Shown here piece by piece: positions 57,131-64,000 of a stretch of DNA of 64,000 bases. Below the pieces are notes generated by a model. That model made no database searches. It saw nothing but the letters and a program-made list of their open reading frames with translations, and had not been told where the DNA came from. A program made the translations under genes and the position numbers. Within the stretch, counting starts at the first letter, position 1. Every line of letters begins with the position of its first letter. The stretch lies in contig NC_081411.1 of assembly GCF_030272615.1 (NCBI RefSeq), positions 181,622,977 to 181,686,976 on the forward strand. The letters are read 5' to 3'. Source of the stretch: Cryptomeria japonica. Lineage: Eukaryota; Streptophyta; Pinopsida; Cupressales; Cupressaceae.

Positions 57131-57378
57131 CCTCTCCCCTCCCCACTCTCTCTCTGTCTCTCTCTTTGTCTATTTGTCTCCCCTAATCTCTCTATATCCC
57201 TCTCCCCTATTCTCTCCATCTCTCTCTCTCTCTCCCTCTATCTCGTTATCTCTCTCCCTTCCTGCTCCCCATCTCTCCCTTCCCTCCCCCCCCTCTCTCT
57301 CTCTCTCTCTATCCCTCCCCTCTCTATCCCTCTCTCTCCCTCTCCCCCCCCCCTCTCTCTCTCTCTCTCCCTCTCCCT
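56944..57378 (+). repeat. (CT)n-rich arm
   Basis: TCTCTC runs separated by CCCCTAATCTC and CCTCTCCCC phrases, the reverse complement in style and motif of the left arm. Confidence 0.95.
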
Positions 57379-57520
57379 AATATCATATACTAATTTATTT
57401 ATAAATTAATATATTAATATATTAATAAACATTAGATTAATTATGGGCAAATTTAGTTAGAGAATTTACTTATTAAAATCAGATATCTGATATAATTAAT
57501 CGGACATCCGATTTTTGTAG

Positions 57521-59051
57521 TCAACTTTTTAAATTTCAAATTTTGGCTGGGGAATGCTTTGGTATTTGGCTTGGAAGTGACAAGCCTGGAAAGTCAACTG
57601 AAAAAACGTGTTTTTTCAGTATTTCTTGATTTTCCAGACTTTACACTGGTGGCTGACGACTTTTTTGGTAGCCAAAATTGATAAAACGAAAATTATTTTT
57701 AAGGACATTCCCATATTTCCAACAATATAAGGCTTGTCTTATTTCGACTTTAATAAATAATAATTATTTATTTTCTAATTGAATTCTGACAATAGTCCTG
57801 ATTGATAGACTAATTGAAAAACACTCATAACTTTCAAATGGTATAACATTTTTTGAATCTGAAACATGCATCACATCCTATGCTTCGTCTACTATAGGGA
57901 AAAATTGTAGTAAAAAATTCATAAATAATTATTATAAAGGTGGTCAGACCTAGGAGTTTCTGAATTTCTGAAAAGTTGTAGTAAAAAATTCATAAATAAT
58001 TATTTACTTTATAAAAAATTAAAAAAACATGCGTCACATCCGAACATGAGTCTAATACCTATATTATAAATATTATAAAAAAATATTATAATTTAATTAT
58101 GATTAGGGTGGTCAGACATACATCTACTTCTTATTTTTTTCCTGAAATTTTAGTACCACTGCATTGAAATTTGAAATTTTCATCAAATAGGATTTTTTTT
58201 TTCCAAAAAACAACTAGTAGCTTAGAAACTACATTCAATTTTCTATATATTCTCTTCTTACATATTTTAAAAATAATGTTCACAACTTATTCAAATTTTT
58301 ATGTCAAGTTGCATAACTCCGATTTTCTGAAATTTCATTGCCACTTAAGGGCCTGTTTTGGCACACCGTGATCCTGCACATACCCATATATGTTATCATG
58401 ATTCCATAATATAATATCATATCAAAATCATCAAATACCACTTTTCAATAATTCCCAAGTTTGGACCAAAAACTAGTCATGAGGCCAATTACCATTGCTG
58501 AATGAATGAATGAAAGATTTTAATGATGTCCACGAGACTGAATAGTCTATGGGACCAAGACAAACACCCTTAACTGATGGACCTCAAAAACCCTAAAATT
58601 TCAAAGTGTATAAAATGAAAATGCAATATTAGCCTTCTGATTCTAATCAATTCAACAATACAATACTCCCTCGATTTGTCATTTCAACATCCCAAATAGA
58701 ATTGAACAACATAACCTCATATATACTCGTAATTTCCAAATTTGGTTCATACAAATCATATAATCATCCAAATGGAGAGATTTAAATTGGAAGAATACTT
58801 TAATTCACTCAACAACTCATTTGCAATAAACTAAAATTAATTCAATTGAAAAACAAAGGAGGAATTTGAGTTCCTACCTCAAACTTGACCAAATCTTCAA
58901 ATTGACAATGTAATTGAACATAATTGAGATGAGACATGAGTTTCTTAAGTGAAGTTACCCATAAACTATGTACAATTGTTCTAATTCTTGTAGCATAAAC
59001 CACAATGAATCTACACCTATAGTCCAAAGTAATCTAGCGACGCATGCTATC
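57521..59051. other. Unassigned AT-rich sequence with local repeats
   Basis: A small perfect dyad (TGAAAAAACG/TGTTTTTTCA) occurs at about 57599-57620. GTAGTAAAAAATTCATAAAT occurs at 57910 and 57976, ACATGC(A/G)TCACATCC at 57867 and 58028, and GGTGGTCAGAC at 57942 and 58110, so a ~160-bp unit is imperfectly duplicated. No gene is recognised up to the LTR of element D. Confidence 0.5.
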
Positions 59052-60479
59052 TGTAGTCACATAAATCTGTCCAGCTTAATTAAATGAATATTTCGTATTT
59101 ATTTGATTAAAAATCCACTAGCCACCAATTAATTAAATTAATATTTAATTAATTCATCCCCAAACATTCTTCTATTAATTAAATAAATTATTCAATTTAT
59201 TTTAATTAATTCATTAAATCCAATTCCAATCAATTAAATAAATAAATCAATTTATTTAATTAAAATCCCCCTTTCCCTCTTTTAAATAAATTAACATTTA
59301 TTTAAATCATTTTAAAACCCCCCCCCACTTGCATTTTCCTACAAATGCAACTTGCACACATCTTGAAATAAATGAATTTTTATTTTAAATAAAATCCTAT
59401 TTTCCCTCACCCACCAAATCCACTTGCAAAATCTAATCCCTTTCTAGATTCTTCTAACCCCTTCCTAATTAGCCTAATCCATCCCCTAATTATTGTCACA
59501 TTCCTAAGCAAAATGGAGTCACTTCTCAAATGGCCCAAAGTCTTGGATAACCATTGAAGGTTTTCAACCTTCAACCACCAAAAACCCCAAAGTCTTTGAA
59601 AACCATTAAAGGCTTCCAACTTTCAACCACTTAACCCCCAAAGTCTTCCAAGACCACTAATGGCTCTTACATGACCATTTATGTCTCTTACATAACCATT
59701 TATGGTTATTTCAATCTTGTCTCCCCAAACATTTATTGTTTGACCATATTCATCCATTTCACATTTGCACAAGATTTTATCCATTGGATAAAAGCTTTAT
59801 TCTTTGAATAAAGAGTTTATTCATTCAACCAACCTTGACTCAAAATCCCAAGGTCATATCAGGCATTTAATGCTTATTCCCTCCTCTCTCAACCTATCTC
59901 ACATTGACACTTGTCATTCTGAGATTGGGTTGAAAGCCCTCACATGGATTTGAAATCATTCAATCCTGACCCTTGTTGAGATTGTTCAATCTCAACCATC
60001 CATTGCTCCATTTTTCCTATAAATAGAGCCCATTCCTTCATAATCCAGATCCTGAAAACTTGTAAGCATTTAGACTATAGCCATTTTAGAGAGCATTTTA
60101 GCATAAACAATCTAAATCTTGTCTTTTTGGTAAAATACTTCATTTTAGCATTAAAATAGCTTTTCATTTCATGTTTGGAGCTATTCTATAATCTCAATCC
60201 TCCATAAGCATCCATAGTGCAAAAAGCTGCTGAGAGCTACACTATTTTGGAACTTGGAGAGGAGAGGAACAAGGGAGAAGAAGCTAAGGCCATGCTAAGA
60301 GGCAGTTGGAGATGTCTCATGATCATTTGTTCTATTTATTAGATATATTTAGCATGTCTCTTTTAGTGTCTCTTTTGGAATGCCTTCATGTTTTAGTTTT
60401 TGATTGACTAACGCTAATGCTTTGTGTGTTTTGTGTTGTTTGATCTTAGACTAACCTTGTGCCATTTAGGAGGGCGTCA
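59052..60479 (+). mobile_element. 5' LTR of Ty3/gypsy element D
   Basis: The LTR starts TGTAGTCAC at 59052 and ends GGGCGTCA at 60479, two bases before a primer site, so it is complete at 1428 bp. It aligns along its length with the C LTR (36156-37657). The TATA box TATAAATAG is at 60018-60026. CpGs lost in C are kept here (CGTCA against CATCT at the end), suggesting a younger copy. The 3' LTR is beyond the window. Confidence 0.85.
60018..60026 (+). promoter_or_regulatory. TATA box of element D LTR
   Basis: TATAAATAG followed by AGCCCATTCC, conserved with A and C. Confidence 0.7.
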
Positions 60480-60481
60480 TT

Positions 60482-60501
60482 TGGTGAACCCGACGTGAAT
60501 C
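60482..60501 (+). other. Primer-binding site of element D
   Basis: TGGTGAACCCGACGTGAATC begins two bases after the LTR end. The position and TGG start are typical. I cannot name the tRNA with confidence; it is neither the Lys nor the initiator-Met type seen in B and E. Confidence 0.7.
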
Positions 60502-60564
60502 GAAGCACCTAAAAAAACAATTTTTTTTAACCCAACTAACATGTTTGAATGTTGAACTTGACAC

Positions 60565-60835
60565 ACAGGTCGCGTTTTGACGCTTTTGTCGCGTTTTAGC
60601 GCTATTGTTTTTTTGTCTTTTAGCGCTTTTGTTCTTACAATAGCGCTATTGTCAAAGAATTAGCGTTTTTGCCAGTATTTTGGCGCTTTTGTTCATTAAT
60701 TAGCGCTTTTGTATTTATATTAGCGCTTTTGTATTGTTGTAAAAATCTTTTCTTTTAGCGCTTTTGTAATATTCTAGCGCGTTTGTGTTAAAGTAGCACT
60801 TCTGTTTTCACACAGACTAGCGCTATTGTAACAGA
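60565..60835. repeat. Degenerate CpG motif array, core TAGCGCTTTTGT
   Basis: About fourteen copies of (T)AGCGCT(T/A)TTGT, or variants GACGCTTTTGT and CTAGCGCGTTTGT, at 15-30 bp spacing. AGCGCT is a palindrome. Most copies keep the CpG, unlike the arrays in A and G0, fitting a younger element. Confidence 0.9.
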
Positions 60836-60899
60836 ACATTGTAAAAAAAAGGCCTTGTAATTGATAAAATTATTTTTCTTAGGTTTGTGAGAGGCAGAA

Positions 60900-60960
60900 T
60901 ATATATGGAATATAACATTTAAGTATAAGTGAATACTTTAAGTTATATTCCATATATACT
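60900..60960. repeat. Inverted repeat in the D leader
   Basis: TATATGGAATATAAC and GTTATATTCCATATA face each other across about 27 bases (60900-60914 and 60942-60956) and could form a 15-bp stem in the leader RNA or DNA. It lies just after the CpG array. Confidence 0.8.
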
Positions 60961-62421
60961 TTCAGGATGTTTGAGAGGGGTTTCAGACCTCTAGGAGTTG
61001 TAATGCAAAATCTAGTTTTTGGAAGATCCTCCAAATTTCAGACTTAGTCAAATTTCAGGGCATTTCAGAATCAGGATTTGTAAAATTTGTAACTGAAAAA
61101 TTGAGTATCTTAGGCTTGTGGAAGCCCCCCTTGAACACCGATTTTTACTAACTTGTTTTTGTTCATACAGGTTAACAACCCAACATAAAAATCACAAATT
61201 TGTCATTTAGTGCTTAAAAAGAACTTAAAACTACAAAACCACAAAAAAAAAACAGTTTTTCATTGTTTTCTAGTTAGGCCTCATTTTCTTTGGTGCTTAA
61301 AATTAACAACACAAAATTTGATTTCATTGCATCAATTGGGACCTAAAATTTACAATCCACATTTCAAGAATTTGGTGCAGTAAAAAGAACAATCCACTTG
61401 TCTTTATTTTTGGCAAAAACAAATTTTCCTTCATGCAATCGTGTTTTTCATTAAGTTGACCAGGACTTTCAACTTCTAGATTACAAAACATATTGCTTTG
61501 AAGTTAAAATGAACACCATGGCTGTTGGAGCAACATCTCCAAATAGTTAGATCACATTTGCAAAATGTTGGATTAAAAAGAACAAGTGAATTTGGTGTTT
61601 GGCACGCTTGTGCACAAAAGTCAGTCGAGTGGTCCTACCTCTAACACACACTATCCTCTCCCTCGGCTTTCGTGGTCCTAGGTGCAAGAGAAAAGTGTTA
61701 GTAACGCTCAAATTTTATCTTTTTAAGAGAGGCCTGCCAAGGGATCGATACTCTTGGGAACGACCTCGAGCAGTAAATCCTTCGAGCCGCTATAGAAATC
61801 AGGTGAGAGCGAAAGCTGTAGCCTTGGGTATAGCTGTTCCTACAGTGTAACTGGCCGAAAGGACAAATGGGCCCCACCACCAATTACAAGGCTCTTAAGT
61901 GAGTTACTGCAGAATGAACTTATGTCCAAAGCCATCGAACATGACTAAACACCTTTAAGTAGTAGCCCACCTGTTCTATTGATTGAGGATATTTGAGGTA
62001 TAGTTTAGTGCAAGAGCATAGATGGTTTTGCTCCCAAGATACTCACCATACATATTTCCTTGAGTAGAAACATAGCTTTTTGAAAAGTCACTTGTGGCTT
62101 GATAAAAGTGGTGACTCCCCCATCATAGGGATCATCTATTTGTTATGCTCGTGCAAGACTTAGTATATCACATCCTTACCTGCCACAGCGGGATTCATAA
62201 GGTATGTAGTACCAAAGTCGAAGAAATATCAAGATGTGGGCTAAATTTATCACAACTGGCCATCTGACCATAGGGATAAAGAGTGTTTGAAGTGTGTTCG
62301 TTTTACAGACCTAGTGCAAATTGAGCCGACTTCAGGCTTTGGAAATACACCTTAAAATAAATCTAAAGGAAGGGTCAAAAACAAGTCCAAGAATTGGGTT
62401 GATCTAGACCCATACTAATTT

Positions 62422-62979
62422 GTGCCTTTGAGGCTACAATCTTGTGTTTGTGTGCTTGCTTTGTTTTCTTGTCAAGGAAAAATCAAAAAAAAAAATCAGA
62501 AAATCAATCCCAAAAACAAAGTATTCATCCAACATCTGTCAACACAACCAAAAATACCAAAAACAAAGTGCAAACAACACAGAGTCACAACTTTTATGAC
62601 CATTCTTCATATCTTGCGAAAGAAGAAGTGTCATCAGAATATCAACTTGAAAAGGAGACCATTGAGCTCAAAGGCTTTAATCAAAAGGAGGAAATTCTTC
62701 TATCTCAATAGACAAATCTTTGTCTCACATAGAGTTTTTCTATATCGCATTCGTCTGTACCTTCAAGGTAAAACAAACGAATTTGATTCTGAATCATTGA
62801 ACTGCAGAGCTTTTATGCAATATAGAGCTCTGAGTTATCACAAAAATCAAGGAGGAAAGATTAATCCCAACTTCTTCCCAAACATCTGTATCACCTACAA
62901 CACAGCTCGAGAAGTACCACCAACGCCTGAAAGGGAAGAGATAGAGTTTGTTCCATTTGTGACACAAAGTTTTTATTGA
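62422..62979 (+). CDS. Leader ORF of element D, conserved with element C
   Basis: A 185-codon frame ends 460 bp before gag. The C-terminal two thirds (from about residue 68) match the C frame: RRPLSSKALIKRRKFFYLNR, FLYRIRLYLQGKTNEFD, QYRALSYHK. The N-terminal third is Lys/Gln/Asn-rich and may not be translated. The protein would be basic with no membrane segment. It might be an accessory protein, an upstream regulatory ORF or chance; no family is recognised. Confidence 0.4.
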   Translation: MPLRLQSCVCVLALFSCQGKIKKKNQKINPKNKVFIQHLSTQPKIPKTKCKQHRVTTFMTILHILRKKKCHQNINLKRRPLSSKALIKRRKFFYLNRQIFVSHRVFLYRIRLYLQGKTNEFDSESLNCRAFMQYRALSYHKNQGGKINPNFFPNICITYNTAREVPPTPEREEIEFVPFVTQSFY

Positions 62980-63441
62980 AAGATTGAAGTTGAAAACAAA
63001 AACATCCATCATCTCATTCATACATCATCACTTCATCATCAATCCATCCCAAAACTCTCAAAACATTAAGAGGTTCTTGTCCCAAGATTCCTTTTTTAGA
63101 TATTGCTTGAAACCAAACACATCACATCACTTTTTAGATTGTTTCTACATCTAGGATAAGCTCATCCTAAGAGACACATCTACGCAGGTTAAAACTAGTT
63201 CATGAGTGAATCCTCTCATTACTAGGTAGTTAAATCTGTAACACATCTCAGATTTCTCTACACCTTATCACATCAAAACTTATAAAAACAAGCAAGCAAT
63301 TCAAAGAAGGAATTTCGGTTACATCTACCTTAAAAGTGCTAGAGATCTACGTGCAACACAAATCATCAACCATCAATCTTTCATTTCATCGAACAACTCA
63401 TCATCATCTTCAATCAACTTCAAAACAAACTTGCAAACAAA

Positions 63442-64000
63442 ATGGCTCAAACCCAATCACGGTCAAGGCAACGAAAAATTGAAATTGAAGGACATGACCC
63501 AAAAACAACCAATAATGATCATCAGATGTTCAAGAATCCACTTCCATCACAAGATCAAAGGGGTCCTTCCACTTCCCGGCGAGGCACTGATACCACTGAT
63601 TATACACAGGCTGCGTATAACTATATTGTAAATCACCTGTATGATGTCAGTGAACAAGTTGCAACTATAACCTTCAAAAATCCCAACTCCAATTGCAATG
63701 TTGTTACGCGTCGTGGCAAGGTCACCATCAAGGCAGCTCCACAAGGCACCACCTCCATCCCAAAGCAGTACAATCTTGTGGAACAATTAGACAAAACCCC
63801 TGCACTTATATCCATTTTGGAGCTTTTGCGTCTGTCACCCTCTCATAAAACTATCTTGGATCAAGCACTCCAAGAAGCGTCAGTCCCTGCAAACCTGAAC
63901 ACAGACCAATTTCAAGCCATGGTTGGAAATCTAAAGTCATCACCTTGTCTCACTTTTTCCGAAAGTGACAACTCTTCGTTCCAACAACCTCATAACGCCT
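63442..64000 (+). CDS. gag of element D, internally deleted in frame, open to the window edge
   Basis: From ATG at 63442 the frame is open for 186 codons with no stop up to base 64000. It begins MAQTQSRSRQRKIEIEGHDP and continues FKNPLPSQDQRGPSTSRRGT, IPKQYNLVEQLDKTPALISI, LRLSPSHKTILDQALQEASV, SDNSSFQQPHN. Compared with element C the first 12 residues match the start of Gag and the rest matches C from 28218 on. About 1.45 kb, with capsid core and zinc knuckle, is missing, and the reading frame is kept. CpG-containing codons (CGG, CGA, ACGCGT, GCG) are common, as in a recent copy. The frame should continue into protease. Confidence 0.85.
   Translation, partial: MAQTQSRSRQRKIEIEGHDPKTTNNDHQMFKNPLPSQDQRGPSTSRRGTDTTDYTQAAYNYIVNHLYDVSEQVATITFKNPNSNCNVVTRRGKVTIKAAPQGTTSIPKQYNLVEQLDKTPALISILELLRLSPSHKTILDQALQEASVPANLNTDQFQAMVGNLKSSPCLTFSESDNSSFQQPHNA

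Larger units (their letters stand above)
54573..57520. mobile_element. Fold-back structure: outer inverted repeats, GA/CT arms and 20-bp satellite core
   Basis: Left inverted repeats TACAAAAATCGGATATC (54573-54589) and the 37 bp at 54678-54714 match, inverted, 57475-57520 (AATCGGACATCCGATTTTTG region). Inside them a (GA)n-rich arm at 54731-55049 with interspersed ATTAGGGG mirrors a (CT)n-rich arm at 56944-57378 with CCCCTAAT. The core is the satellite at 55050-56943. The whole 2.9 kb is thus roughly palindromic, as in fold-back transposons. No coding sequence is present; the repetitive frames on both strands are artefacts. Confidence 0.8.
60502..63441 (+). mobile_element. 5' leader of element D
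   Basis: This 2.9-kb leader precedes gag. It holds the CpG motif array (60565-60835), a short inverted pair (TATATGGAATATAAC at 60900 and GTTATATTCCATATA at 60942), a conserved GC-richer block (61600-61910), a leader ORF (62422-62979) and the last 0.9 kb shared with element C. Confidence 0.75.

Noticed and set aside
54681-57380. Several ORFs of 60-116 codons on both strands across the GA/CT arms and 20-bp satellite
   Set aside because: They are periodic readings of simple and satellite repeats (Arg-Glu, Ser-Leu, or YGVLRGHxxxYDPLGHH strings) and appear on both strands at once.
58345-58363. TAA followed by GGGCCTGTTTTGGCA, like a Tourist/PIF-Harbinger terminus
   Set aside because: No matching inverted terminus with the same trinucleotide was found within the surrounding kilobases; a single short match is not enough.
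61599-61850. 83-codon ORF in the D leader, GC-richer than its surroundings
   Set aside because: No similarity to any protein is recognised, and similar GC-richer leader blocks occur in element B without an open frame.

Overview
This window looks like repeat-dense nuclear DNA from a large plant genome, most likely a gymnosperm (conifer-type, low confidence). It is AT-rich and filled with Ty3/gypsy elements of Tat type (long leaders, a G-patch-like segment, an antisense plant-mobile-domain ORF, TGTAG... LTR starts) and Ty1/copia LTRs. I see no intact host gene, no tRNA or rRNA gene and no bacterial-style feature. Almost every coding stretch is a decayed or truncated transposable element; the exception is a gag frame at the right edge that is still open. 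No element has two direct-orientation LTRs inside the window, so none can be dated here.

Layout. 1-1484: leader and 5' LTR of a minus-strand gypsy element (G0) running off the left edge. 1485-2295: 3' end of a copia element (F) with a 27-nt C run. 2296-3394: a minus-strand LTR fragment that is an inverted copy of the right end of the next element. 3395-16612: element A (+): gag, protease, RT, RNase H and integrase remnants, an antisense plant-mobile-domain ORF, tandem repeats and the 3' LTR. 16613-25856: element B (-), lacking integrase, with a long leader, a tRNA-Lys-type primer site and its 5' LTR. 25857-37657: element C (+), joined to B inside its leader and carrying a complete 3' LTR. 37658-43630: minus-strand copia element E, with gag but no recognisable pol. 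59052-64000: the 5' end of element D (+), same family as C, with complete 5' LTR, primer site, leader and an open but internally deleted gag.

The non-retroelement island at 43.6-59.0 kb is the most interesting part. It holds one exon of an alpha-glucan phosphorylase gene, a probable copia LTR, two fragments of a DRM-type de novo cytosine methyltransferase gene, a frameshifted transposase-like pseudogene, and a 2.9-kb fold-back satellite. One DRM fragment is an inverted duplication of the catalytic motif I exon; read from a promoter-like repeat beside it, it would make a hairpin RNA matching DRM.

A second theme runs through the gypsy elements. The untranslated regions of G0, A, B and D each hold an array of short degenerate CpG-containing motifs, with a different core in each family. 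I find no explanation for these arrays in the coding content.
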